Assembly (NCBI GenBank): GCA_003279005.1
Contig: QCBY01000005.1
Span: forward strand, 1-64,000
Length of the DNA: 64,000 nt
Direction of reading: 5' to 3'
From: Prochlorococcus sp. AG-347-J22
GTDB lineage: Bacteria > Cyanobacteriota > Cyanobacteriia > PCC-6307 > Cyanobiaceae
Shown: positions 1 to 9,453 of the stretch, piece by piece
How positions within the stretch are numbered: position 1 is the stretch's first letter
Layout: each line of letters starts with the position of its first letter
Position numbers and translations under genes: made by a program
Notes under the pieces: generated by a model
Seen by the model: the letters and a program-made list of their open reading frames with translations, nothing else
Databases searched by the model: none
What the model was told of the DNA's origin: nothing

Positions 1-286
1 ATTTGCATCTTTCAATTACATCTAAAATAACAGCTGATGAACTTGCTTCATCAGAAGATAATTCTTTTGAACGGAGAAAAGGAACTTCAGATCCATACTG
101 TGTAGAAATATTTGCAATTTCCTTATCATCTGTGGAGGTAATACATCTGTCAAATAAGCCAGACTTTTTTATAAACTCTATAGACCAGGCTATTAGCGGT
201 TTTCCGTATAGTGGTAGTATATTTTTTCTTTTAAGGCCTTTAGAACCTCCTCTAGCAGGAATAATTGCAATAAACTTTTTTTTCAA
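1..286 (-). CDS. neuA: Acylneuraminate cytidylyltransferase (CMP-nonulosonate synthetase), N-terminal part, runs off the window start
   Basis: Reverse strand reads LKKKFIAIIPARGGSKGLKRKNILPLYGKPLIAWSIEFIKKSGLFDRCITSTDD...; IIPARGGSKGxxxKN is the NeuA/CMP-KDO synthetase nucleotide-binding signature. No ATG found nearby; TTG start assumed. Missing from the ORF track. Confidence 0.85.
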   Translation of the reverse strand, partial: MKKKFIAIIPARGGSKGLKRKNILPLYGKPLIAWSIEFIKKSGLFDRCITSTDDKEIANISTQYGSEVPFLRSKELSSDEASSSAVILDVIERCK

Positions 287-468
287 CCTAAAAAGACATG
301 TATTTGAATTGATTTTAATATTTCGAAGGAAAAACCACTTTATAGAATTACATTTAGTAGCATGTTTTTTGATTTTTATTTTTATAAAATTATTTATAAA
401 TAATTTTCAAAATGTCTACGAAGTTTTAACAAATATTTTATATTTATATTTTATTTTTATTAATTAAA

Positions 469-1419
469 TTAATTATTTTCCTTAAAAATTGAGATACCTT
501 TCATAGCTGTAATTTCCTTAGGTATTGGTAAAGATGAAATAGTTTTATTCTTGTATAAATCTATTATTATTTTTATAAAGTTTAAACCGCTTAAATGAGT
601 CCATGGATATCCTCCACCAAAACGTGGGTTGAAATCAATACAGTAAAATTTTCCATTTTCATCTTCTAATATATCACAATCAAGATTACCAATATGTCTG
701 AGGGAATTAGAAATTTTACAAGCGATTGAGGTCAAAGAAGAATTAATAATAACTTTTGCTTTATCTGTTTCCCCTCCACGCATGTAAATTTTTTTTCTCA
801 CACAAGAAGTTATATAATTACCATTAAAATCATTCAAAATATCAATTCCATATTCATTTCCTTTTATAAATTCTTGTAGGAAAAAGTCCTTACTTTGCTC
901 TAATTGCATCAAATCGCTTTTTGAATTGATTATTTTAATTTGGTTAGAGCCACTTCCATATATAGGTTTTCTAATTATTGGGAAAGTTAAATTTTTATCA
1001 TGAATATTAGAATATACAATTGGCGTATTTAAAGAGTTAGAAAAGCAAAAATTCTCAAACTTAAGTTTATTCATGCACGTCTCAACTATATTTTCTGAGG
1101 GAAGAAGAATTGAAGCTCCTGCTTTTCTAAAAATATCTTTATTTTTAGATAAAGGGATAATATCGAAGTCTGATAAAGGAATAACTAGATTAATTTTATA
1201 TCTATAAATTAATTTGATAATTTGGTCAATGTATTTTTTTTTATCTAGATTTACAGGACAGGTTATGTGAAAATTGAATCTTTCATCTACCCAAAACGAA
1301 GATGTCTCTCTAACACAATCGGATAAATGAATATTTAATTCTTTCTCTTTTTCAATAATATCTTGTAGAAATTTAATAAAATAGGTTCTTCGTCCTACAT
1401 TAGTAAAAAGAATATTCAT
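469..1419 (-). CDS. ATP-grasp domain protein (carbamoyl-phosphate synthase large-subunit-like) in glycan cluster
   Basis: 316 aa ORF; MNILFTNVGRRTYFIKF N-terminus, FPIIRKPIYGSGSNQI and CDILEDENGKFYCIDFNPRFGGGYPWT typical of ATP-grasp ligases. Confidence 0.75.
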   Translation of the reverse strand: MNILFTNVGRRTYFIKFLQDIIEKEKELNIHLSDCVRETSSFWVDERFNFHITCPVNLDKKKYIDQIIKLIYRYKINLVIPLSDFDIIPLSKNKDIFRKAGASILLPSENIVETCMNKLKFENFCFSNSLNTPIVYSNIHDKNLTFPIIRKPIYGSGSNQIKIINSKSDLMQLEQSKDFFLQEFIKGNEYGIDILNDFNGNYITSCVRKKIYMRGGETDKAKVIINSSLTSIACKISNSLRHIGNLDCDILEDENGKFYCIDFNPRFGGGYPWTHLSGLNFIKIIIDLYKNKTISSLPIPKEITAMKGISIFKENN

Positions 1420-1423
1420 AACT

Positions 1424-2371
1424 TTAAAGATTCGGTCTAGAAATCAACTTTTTGCTAGAAGCATACTCTATTAAATTTTCAATCACACCTTTAAGATAGG
1501 GAGTAATGTCTTTAACACTTGAGCCAACATGTGGAGATAAAAATGCATTTTTGAAATTTAAAAATTCATCATGGCCACTTAAGTTATTTTTCCCGCCATA
1601 TGGAACATCGCTGGCAAATCCCTTAATTGAATTTGTTTTAAGCACATTTAATAAATCAACTTGATTAATAACTTCTGCCCTTCCAACATTAATCAGATAT
1701 GGACATGGACTTTTAATTTTTAGGTGTTCACTATTAATAATATTCTTCGTAGATTTATTAAGTGGTAAAGCGATAAAAATTAAATCACTTTTTTTAAATA
1801 GTTCTAAAATACCGATATTACATTTCCCAATTTTCTTCTTTCTAGAAAAAATATAAACTTTGTTTTTAAAAGGTTTTAAAAATTTATAAATTGCATTATT
1901 TATATTCCCAAAACCTACAAATCCAACAGATTTACCTATTAAAGTGTCTGTTTCAAATCTTATATTAATAAAATCTTTATTGTTTCTATTTCTCTCTAAA
2001 AGTTGTTCACTATGAATTTTAGTTTTTTTAAGCATACCTAATGCGAGAGAAATAGCATGTTCAGCAACAAAATCAGAATGTGTGTTGGAATTACCAATCT
2101 CTACGCCCAACTCAGTAAGTAACTTAATGTTTAATTCATCAACTCCACTACTGGGGGTTTGAAACAACTTTAAATTATTCGTCGAATAAAGAAATTCATC
2201 AGAAACGTTATTACCTAAAACTACATCAGCCGTTGATGCATATTTTAAAAATTCATTATCATCAAAAACATTTGGATAAATTATTTCGTAAAAATTCTCT
2301 AAGGCTTTAAATAGTTGATTTTTGCTTCTCTCATTAAATGGTCTTAGAAAAAGTAATTTTAATTTATTCAT
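1424..2371 (-). CDS. D-isomer-specific 2-hydroxyacid dehydrogenase family protein
   Basis: 315 aa; GKSVGFVGFGNINNAIYKFLKPF Rossmann motif, LINVGRAEVINQVDLL, FLSPHVGSS. Confidence 0.8.
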   Translation of the reverse strand: MNKLKLLFLRPFNERSKNQLFKALENFYEIIYPNVFDDNEFLKYASTADVVLGNNVSDEFLYSTNNLKLFQTPSSGVDELNIKLLTELGVEIGNSNTHSDFVAEHAISLALGMLKKTKIHSEQLLERNRNNKDFINIRFETDTLIGKSVGFVGFGNINNAIYKFLKPFKNKVYIFSRKKKIGKCNIGILELFKKSDLIFIALPLNKSTKNIINSEHLKIKSPCPYLINVGRAEVINQVDLLNVLKTNSIKGFASDVPYGGKNNLSGHDEFLNFKNAFLSPHVGSSVKDITPYLKGVIENLIEYASSKKLISRPNL

Positions 2372-2452
2372 TGAATTATCATATTTAATTTTCTAAAAAT
2401 CAAATTGAACAAAATTGGATTTTTAATATCAAGGTCATATTAAAAAAAGAAT

Positions 2453-3610
2453 TTATTCAAACTTAGCGTAATTACACAGATGACTAATTCCTTTTTTAAA
2501 TTTTTCATTAGGTATTGCGAGTGAAACCCTTACATAATTATCCCAATTTTCCCCAAAATTGACTCCAGGTGTGCATGCCACCAAAGATTTTTCTAATAAA
2601 GATGTTGCAAATTCATCTGAGTTTAAACCAGTGTTAGATATATTTATAAAACTAAAAAGTCCTCCTTTACTTAAACTTGTTGATAAGAATTGATTATTCT
2701 TAATCTCTTTTTGTAAGGTTTCATGGTTGTATAAAAGCTGATTATTATATTTAAAAAGATAATCTTTAGGAATCGATAAAGCTTTTAATGCCGCCCTTTG
2801 CGTAAAAGGGGCAACATTAGTATTTATATGCTGCTGTATTTTGCATATAGTTGGAATCAATATTGAAGGTGCCACAAGATAACCAATCCTCCATCCAGTC
2901 ATACTGAATGCTTTAGAGAATCCATTAATTGTTATTGTTTTCTGAGATAATCCATCAATAGAAGCAGTAGAGAAATGTTTTTCTTTGGAAAAATTCAATA
3001 ATTCATAGATTTCATCTGAAATAATAAAAACTTCATAGTCTCTAGTAATTCTCTCTATCTCAATCAACTCTTCATAGGAAATCATTTTCCCTGTTGGATT
3101 ATGCGGACTATTTAAAATAATTATCTTAGTATTATTATTGATTAGTGAACTTAACTTTTTGAAGTCTATTGTATAGTCTTCAGTTAAATCGATATTATTT
3201 ATCCTACAGTTTGGTTCAGCTAATTTTATTTGAGGGATATAACTTGGATAGCAGGGAAGTATATTAATAATTTCATCTCCAGGTTCGAGTATGGCTGATA
3301 AAACAAGAGATAAAGCCATTTTAGAACCAGGTGTAATAATTATTTGATCAGAATTGACATAAATATTATTTTCATTCATTAGCTTCTCAACAATTGCCTC
3401 TCTAAGTTCTATCAATCCCATTGGATTAGAATATCTTGTATAGCCTGCTTTTATTGCGTTAATTGCTTCTTCAATTATTGGTTTAGGCGTAGGAAAATAT
3501 GGCTCTCCTAAACCTAAAGAAATAATATTTTTACCTTGTCTATTATATGTACTAGCTAATTTACTAAATTTAAGCTCTAAGGAATCTTTAATATCACTTT
3601 TTATTTCCAT
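2453..3610 (-). CDS. Pyridoxal-phosphate-dependent aminotransferase class I/II
   Basis: 385 aa; ISLGLGEPYFPTP, NSPHNPTGKMIS, SDEIYELL, FSKAFSMTGWRIGY (PLP lysine). Confidence 0.9.
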   Translation of the reverse strand: MEIKSDIKDSLELKFSKLASTYNRQGKNIISLGLGEPYFPTPKPIIEEAINAIKAGYTRYSNPMGLIELREAIVEKLMNENNIYVNSDQIIITPGSKMALSLVLSAILEPGDEIINILPCYPSYIPQIKLAEPNCRINNIDLTEDYTIDFKKLSSLINNNTKIIILNSPHNPTGKMISYEELIEIERITRDYEVFIISDEIYELLNFSKEKHFSTASIDGLSQKTITINGFSKAFSMTGWRIGYLVAPSILIPTICKIQQHINTNVAPFTQRAALKALSIPKDYLFKYNNQLLYNHETLQKEIKNNQFLSTSLSKGGLFSFINISNTGLNSDEFATSLLEKSLVACTPGVNFGENWDNYVRVSLAIPNEKFKKGISHLCNYAKFE

Positions 3611-4081
3611 TAAAAAATATTTTTTATAAGTTTAAAATTCAATTAATTAATATTGTTGAATTTAATACTAATACTAGCAAGTGATAGTAATCTTAAATAA
3701 TAAAAATTTAAAGTTTGTTTAATTCTTTTTTCATTTGCTAAATAATATCTTAAGAATTTATCTAATATATATATTTAGAAATAAAGTCATTAAAGAAAAA
3801 ATAAGATTACAGCTACCTCTTAAAGATTTATTTTCTAGTAATGGTTTATTTTTTAAAATTGCCGAAAGTATTGTACAAAAAATATTTTAAATAAGAAGAA
3901 ATGGTAGTCCGATATCTCTTCAGAATTAGTATAAGATCATTTTAATAAGGGAACTCCAATATAAGAATATTGAGCTCTACTTTAAATATTGAATTATAGA
4001 TAAGTAAAATCAAAGATTAAGATTATAAATTTAATAAATTATTTTTAGTATGATAATGCTGATTAATTAAATCCAAAAAAG

Positions 4082-5083
4082 ATGAGTGTAATTATCATTG
4101 CGGAAGCCGGAAAAAATCATAATAAAGATTTAAATTTAGCATTTAGATTAGTAGATGCTGCTAAAGAAGCCGGCGCAGATGTTGTTAAGTTTCAAGCTTC
4201 AATATCTAGTGAAGTAGTTACAAAAAATGGGATAATGGCTCCTTATCAAATTAAAAATATTGGGAAACGTGAAAGTCAACTAGAAATGATAAAGAAAATA
4301 AATCTTGATTTAGAGGATTTTGAGAAAATAAATAATTATTGTAAAAAGAAAGAAATAACTTTTTTAGCAACAAGTTTTGGTGAAAGTGCAACAAGATATT
4401 TAAGTAATTTAAACATGCCTTTTTGGAAAATACCTTCTGGAGAAATTACAAACTTGCCATATTTAAGAGAAATAGCAAGTTTTGGTAAGCCAGTCATTAT
4501 GTCAACTGGAATGGCAAATTTAGGCGAAGTAGAAGCAGCCTTAGAAATCCTAATTGCAGGAGGGTTAACTCGAGAAAAAATTACTATTTTGCATTGTACA
4601 ACTGAATACCCAACTGCCTTTGAGGATGTAAATTTAAATGCTATGAAAAGTTTATCAACTGCTTTTAATACACCAATAGGTTATTCTGATCACACTCTTG
4701 GTATAGAAGTTTCAATAGCTGCAGTGTCGTTAGGAGCATCAATTATTGAAAAACATTTAACTTTAGATAATTCTTTACCAGGACCTGATCACCGAGCAAG
4801 TCTTGAACCAAAGGAATTTAGTTCAATGGTTAGGGCTATAAGAAATATTGAAATATCAATGGGGGATGGAGTAAAAAAAGCGGTAACAAAAGAACAAAAT
4901 AATATTCCTATAGTTCGTCGATCTATAGTTGCCAAAAAATCAATAAAAGAAGGAGAGATATTTAGTGTAGACAACATTACAGTAAAAAGACCTGGGGATG
5001 GAATTTCTCCTATGCATTGGGACTCTATAATAAACACACCTTCAAAAAGGTTTTATGAAGTTGATGATTTAATTTCATGGTAG
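4082..5083 (+). CDS. neuB: N-acetylneuraminate (nonulosonate) synthase with C-terminal SAF domain
   Basis: 333 aa; IIAEAGKNHNKDLNLA, VKFQ, STGMANLGEVEAAL, HCTTEYPT, GYSDHTLGIE, EKHLTLDNSLPGPDHRASLEP; C-terminal RSIVAKKSIKEGEIFSVDNITVKRPGDGISP (SAF). Confidence 0.95.
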   Translation: MSVIIIAEAGKNHNKDLNLAFRLVDAAKEAGADVVKFQASISSEVVTKNGIMAPYQIKNIGKRESQLEMIKKINLDLEDFEKINNYCKKKEITFLATSFGESATRYLSNLNMPFWKIPSGEITNLPYLREIASFGKPVIMSTGMANLGEVEAALEILIAGGLTREKITILHCTTEYPTAFEDVNLNAMKSLSTAFNTPIGYSDHTLGIEVSIAAVSLGASIIEKHLTLDNSLPGPDHRASLEPKEFSSMVRAIRNIEISMGDGVKKAVTKEQNNIPIVRRSIVAKKSIKEGEIFSVDNITVKRPGDGISPMHWDSIINTPSKRFYEVDDLISW

Positions 5084-5112
5084 TGTAAGAATTATTCAAC
5101 CAATAATGATAT

Positions 5113-6309
5113 CTAATTTAAATCATAAAAAGATTTCTTAATTAATTTGGATAAATCTGTTAATTTAATAATTTCAACAATTTTTTTTGAACATCCTGCA
5201 TTGCCATATGGGCTTACAGTATTTTTCACCTTTAATTGAAATTCTCGTGTATAAATCTTTTGAATTGCCAGAGATATAGAACTTTTACTACCATTACAAT
5301 CAATAATGCTATCAGCACGCATTCTTCCTTTTTGTCGATCTCCAATATTAATTGTGGCTTTTTTAAAATAGGGGATTTGAGTAATCCCACTTGAAGAATT
5401 GCCAATTACACCGTCAACATATTGCACTAAACTAAAGTACTTTTTTTGACCTAAAGACTTAAATACATATGCATTAGGAGTTACAGAAACAAATTTATTA
5501 ATAAGTTCCATAAAAGCATTACTTCCAGGATCAGCATTTGGCATAGTAAATATAAGAGTCGTTTTGGATAACTCTGTTAAGGCTCTCAGAAGATTTCTTA
5601 ATTGAATTGATGATTTATCAATATCTAAGGTTTCTGGATGGAATGTAATTAGTAATGAATTATCTAAAAAAGATATTTTCAATTCTTCTTCAATTTCTTT
5701 TTTGTTCAGAAAAGTAATTGATTGAATTGCATCAATACTCATTCCTCCGAAATTAAAAACTCTTGATGGATTCTCTCCCAATTGAATAACTCTTTTCCTA
5801 TATTTTTCATTAGCAACAAAGTGTAAGTGTGAAAACTTCGTAATTGAATGTCTAATAGCTTCGTCAATCGCACCTTCTGTAACCTCTCCGCCATGAATAT
5901 GAGCTATTGGAATACGCTGAAAACATGCTGGAATTACAGCTGATAAAATTTCATATCTATCACCTAATACTACTAATAAATCGGGTTTAATTTTTTTGTA
6001 AATTTCAGAAAATCTGTTTATTCCTAATCCAGATGCTTTTGAGATGTTTTCGGTATTATCAGAATCCAAATCAAGAAATACTTTTTCATCAACTTTAAAA
6101 CCACTCTCATAAATTTCACTTATAGTTTCACCATGTTTTTTAGATAAATGTGTTCCAGTAACCAATAGTTTGAGATTTAACTCAAAAGATAAATTAATCT
6201 CATTTATTAAAATTCTTAAAAGACCAAATTCTGCTCTTGAGCCTGTTACTAAAGCAATAGTTTTTGACAAAATACTTCTAATATTTTTACTATAAATTGA
6301 GGATAGCAC
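5113..6309 (-). CDS. neuC: UDP-N-acetylglucosamine 2-epimerase (hydrolysing)
   Basis: 398 aa; ALVTGSRAEFGLL, LLVVLGDRYEILS, IPIAHIHGGEVTEGAIDEAIRHSITKFSHLHF, GNSSSGITQIPYFKKATINIGDRQKGR. Confidence 0.95.
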   Translation of the reverse strand: MLSSIYSKNIRSILSKTIALVTGSRAEFGLLRILINEINLSFELNLKLLVTGTHLSKKHGETISEIYESGFKVDEKVFLDLDSDNTENISKASGLGINRFSEIYKKIKPDLLVVLGDRYEILSAVIPACFQRIPIAHIHGGEVTEGAIDEAIRHSITKFSHLHFVANEKYRKRVIQLGENPSRVFNFGGMSIDAIQSITFLNKKEIEEELKISFLDNSLLITFHPETLDIDKSSIQLRNLLRALTELSKTTLIFTMPNADPGSNAFMELINKFVSVTPNAYVFKSLGQKKYFSLVQYVDGVIGNSSSGITQIPYFKKATINIGDRQKGRMRADSIIDCNGSKSSISLAIQKIYTREFQLKVKNTVSPYGNAGCSKKIVEIIKLTDLSKLIKKSFYDLN

Positions 6310-6438
6310 ACAAAAAATCTAGAATAAATCTTAGCTTATTAAAGAAAATATGCTCCTAAAATATTAATTAATTCTTTTGATAATCTTTTCCTATGAAATA
6401 AACAAGATTATTATTTAGTTATTAATAAAAACTCTTTT

Positions 6439-7344
6439 TCATTGATTTGTAGTAAAGATTCTTCTAAAATTTTTAATAAAATTCATTATTTTGTATCTAA
6501 AAATCTTTAAAAAATTAATAATCATTTTCATTACAAATTTTTCTTTAAGATTTGTAAGAGGAATTTCATAAATAATGCTAGGGATATAAACAAATCCAGA
6601 AATCCAAGAATAATTACTAAAAGTTTTTATATTATTTGCACCTTTTAAAATATTGAATTCTAAAAAATTATCAAAAGTTTGCTTTGCATTTATTTTTAAT
6701 CCGAAATGAGTAGGTTGAGTAGGTAATATTCGTGCAGAAAAATTACGTTTTGCATAATATTTTAAATAATTTGAATCAGAGATTAAAATAGTATTCTTAT
6801 TGATATTAGACTTAAGAATCATTAATATATTTTTAGTTATTTTATTTTTATTTTCAATAAGATAATCATCTCCAAGACGTAAGTGCAAGACCTCATAGCT
6901 TTTGGGCGAAGGTAAAGAATTCTCTAATAATTTTCTATATTTACTCTTAAGTTGAAAATTTTCATTAATAAATTTTTGAAAATTTCTTGCGTAAATATTT
7001 GATAAAGGTAAGCAACCATTTGTCATTATAAATAAATCTTTCTTTTCATTTTTGGCAGCTTTAAGAATAAAATTTTCCATTTCAAGCGTATTCAAAAAAA
7101 TATGAAAATTTATTGTCGAAGAATTTTTATTTTTCAATTCAGACTTTTTTACCATAATCTGTGATATTGGATGATTTCTAAAATCTAATTCGAATGATAT
7201 GTTATGTTTTCTACAGATCTGATAAAGCTGAAATGTGCCTCTAATTAAATCTCCAAGACCCCATATATTTGAATGAATTGATTGATCCATATTACTAACT
7301 TTTGTACTCCATACACTTATTACACGTATAGAATTATTTGCCAT
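6439..7344 (-). CDS. Putative glycosyltransferase (HxRxGD, alpha-fucosyltransferase-like superfamily)
   Basis: 301 aa; LHLRLGDDYL fits HxRxGD; SNYSWISGF resembles the C-terminal acceptor/donor loop of GT11-like enzymes; sits next to neuC. Confidence 0.5.
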   Translation of the reverse strand: MANNSIRVISVWSTKVSNMDQSIHSNIWGLGDLIRGTFQLYQICRKHNISFELDFRNHPISQIMVKKSELKNKNSSTINFHIFLNTLEMENFILKAAKNEKKDLFIMTNGCLPLSNIYARNFQKFINENFQLKSKYRKLLENSLPSPKSYEVLHLRLGDDYLIENKNKITKNILMILKSNINKNTILISDSNYLKYYAKRNFSARILPTQPTHFGLKINAKQTFDNFLEFNILKGANNIKTFSNYSWISGFVYIPSIIYEIPLTNLKEKFVMKMIINFLKIFRYKIMNFIKNFRRIFTTNQ

Positions 7345-7566
7345 AAATAAATTTAAATTATGCTTAATCTTTGTAAATTTAATATCATATTTATTTGCTA
7401 GATTATTAAATAGTTTCTTCGTCTCTTTACCCTTTGTAATAGAAACTTTTTGGTATATTTGTGTGATTTGTATCTATCCCTTTTAAATTAAATATTTCAC
7501 AGTTTTCTACTTATGGAGAAAGTCTTTAAATTGAGCAACATTTAATTTTATCAATTTTGATAGAGA

Positions 7567-7755
7567 ATGCTTACAACAAAAATAACTTATGTCCTAGCAA
7601 ACTGGATAAAGGAGTGGCGGAAATGTAGAAATGAGGACCCTACTCTAGATGATTGTTTAAAATTTGTAGAATGGAAATCTGATAATTATAATTTAATAAA
7701 TAGTGATTGGATGATATTTGAGAAAATTCTTATTTATGAAACTGAAAAAATTTAA
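7567..7755 (+). CDS. Small hypothetical protein (62 aa)
   Basis: ORF with normal composition, no overlap with other genes. Confidence 0.5.
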   Translation: MLTTKITYVLANWIKEWRKCRNEDPTLDDCLKFVEWKSDNYNLINSDWMIFEKILIYETEKI

Positions 7756-7849
7756 GACTCTTATAAATTTAATTTTTCATGTTTTTAATTATTAGAAGTA
7801 TTTTTAAACTTTAAAATTTCTTAAAAAAACAAATCATTAAAATTCTCGT

Positions 7850-8220
7850 ATGGATCGATCAGAAAGTAAATCAGCATATTTACCGATTTACTAAAAATCT
7901 CAAAAGTAGTAATTTATATATGTTGAGTTAGGAGGCAATCTAAATGATTGATAGTCCGCCTGAAATTTAGTAAATTTACAAATATAGGAAGCGTATTCCT
8001 GACCAAGGGATTAATCGAAAAGTAAAGTTCATCAATTAGTCTGATAAGACTTCGCTCTATAATTACCAGCGACAAAAAGGAATAAACTTAACGAAAATAA
8101 TCCCATGCCTCACATATTTTAAGCTTATGAATAAATAAACTTTAAATATGTTTTATAAAATCCTGTAAGTAGGAAATAATAATTTTTAAAGAGGGCTTTA
8201 TTTTAGCCCTCTTTTCTTTT
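7850..8220 (+). ncRNA. Candidate structured non-coding RNA / long leader ending in an intrinsic terminator
   Basis: Several inverted repeats (7866-7872/7885-7891, 7986-7990/7996-8000, 8007-8013/8098-8104 enclosing 8038-8042/8047-8051, 8112-8119/8144-8151) followed by the terminator hairpin at 8191-8211; no substantial ORF. Confidence 0.35.
8191..8220 (+). terminator. Rho-independent terminator
   Basis: GAGGGCT-ttatttt-AGCCCTC followed by TTTTCTTTT. Confidence 0.85.
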
Positions 8221-8291
8221 GATTTATTTATTTACTAATTAAATTATTTGATTACTTTAATTTTCTAGGGGAAATAAATTATATTTAAAAG

Positions 8292-9242
8292 ATGAAAGAA
8301 AAAAATTTGTTCCCCCCAATAGAACCATTAAAAAAAGGTTTTTTACAAGTTAGTAAAATTCATACTATCTATTGGGAAAGATCTGGTAATCCAAATGGTA
8401 AAAAGATATTAGTAATTCATGGTGGTCCTGGAGGGGGAAGTCAGCCAAGATATAGACGATATTTTAATCCAGAAAAATTTGATATTATTCAATTTGATCA
8501 AAGAGGTTGTGGTTTTTCAAGACCTTTTTCAGAATTAATAGAAAATACAACAGATGATTTAGTAGATGATATTGAAAAATTAAGAGTAAGTTTAAAAGTA
8601 GATTCTTGGCATTTGTTTGGGGGCTCATGGGGATCTACACTTGCCTTAATTTATGCAATAAAAAATCCATCAAGAGTTATAAGCTTGACCCTAAGAGGAA
8701 TATTTTTATGTCGAAAATTCGAACTACTCTGGTTTTATCAATATGGTGCAAGTGAGATATTCCCTGATGAGTTCGAAAAATATATTTCTGTAATACCTAA
8801 TAACGAAAGGGACAATTTAATAGCATCTTTTTATAAATACCTAACATCTAATGATATTCAACTAAGATCAAAAGCTGCTGCAGCATGGACAAATTGGGAG
8901 CTATCTACAAGTCATCTTATTAAGAAAGATATTAATGTTAGTAAAAGTAAAACTAATTCATTCTCAGATGCTTTTGCAAGAATAGAGTGTCATTATTTTA
9001 TTAACAATATCTTCTTAGAGGACAATTTCATTTTGAAAAATATAAAAACTATTGAGTCAATTCCAACAAAAATTATTCAAGGAAGATACGATATAGTTTG
9101 TCCTGTTAGGAGTGCTTGGGATCTTAGTAAAAAATTAATAAATTCAGAGTTGATTATCGTTGATGATGCTGGTCATTCTATGAGTGAAAAAGGTATCACA
9201 ATAAAATTACTAGATTCAGTTGAAAAATTAGAAAGTTTATAG
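8292..9242 (+). CDS. pip: Proline iminopeptidase (alpha/beta hydrolase)
   Basis: 316 aa; IHGGPGGGSQPRYRRYFNPEKFDIIQFDQRGCGFSRP, GGSWGSTLAL, GRYDIVCP, DDAGHS. Confidence 0.95.
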   Translation: MKEKNLFPPIEPLKKGFLQVSKIHTIYWERSGNPNGKKILVIHGGPGGGSQPRYRRYFNPEKFDIIQFDQRGCGFSRPFSELIENTTDDLVDDIEKLRVSLKVDSWHLFGGSWGSTLALIYAIKNPSRVISLTLRGIFLCRKFELLWFYQYGASEIFPDEFEKYISVIPNNERDNLIASFYKYLTSNDIQLRSKAAAAWTNWELSTSHLIKKDINVSKSKTNSFSDAFARIECHYFINNIFLEDNFILKNIKTIESIPTKIIQGRYDIVCPVRSAWDLSKKLINSELIIVDDAGHSMSEKGITIKLLDSVEKLESL

Positions 9243-9274
9243 GTAAATTTAATTGAAAATAATTTTATTAAGAT

Positions 9275-9448
9275 TTAAAGTCCATTATCTTCAATATTTT
9301 GGGCAATACTTCTTAGTAATTCAACAATATCTGAGTCATCACATTCTGTGTCTTCTTTAAGCAAAATGCACTCATCTCTAATACTCACATTAGTACTCCA
9401 CCAGATACCAGAACTATTAGTATCGTCCCATTCAAATCTTTCAGCCAT
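9275..9448 (-). CDS. Small hypothetical protein (57 aa)
   Basis: Reverse strand MAERFEWDDTNSSGIWWSTNVSIRDECILLKEDTECDDSDIVELLRSIAQNIEDNGL*; just downstream of the 83 aa ORF on the same strand; below the ORF-track length cutoff. Confidence 0.65.
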   Translation of the reverse strand: MAERFEWDDTNSSGIWWSTNVSIRDECILLKEDTECDDSDIVELLRSIAQNIEDNGL

Positions 9449-9453
9449 TACTA

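Noticed and set aside
3-467. 154-aa + strand ORF in the track
   Set aside because: Largely antisense to the neuA 5' end, whose reverse-strand protein carries the diagnostic IIPARGGSKG motif; the + strand product is low-complexity and Phe/Leu-rich.
7850-8220. tmRNA, RNase P RNA, 6S RNA or SRP RNA identity for the structured region
   Set aside because: No tRNA-like acceptor/GGTTCGA, no tag peptide ending in AA, no GAGGAAAGTCCGGGC block, no SRP GGAAGCAG loop recognised; left unassigned.
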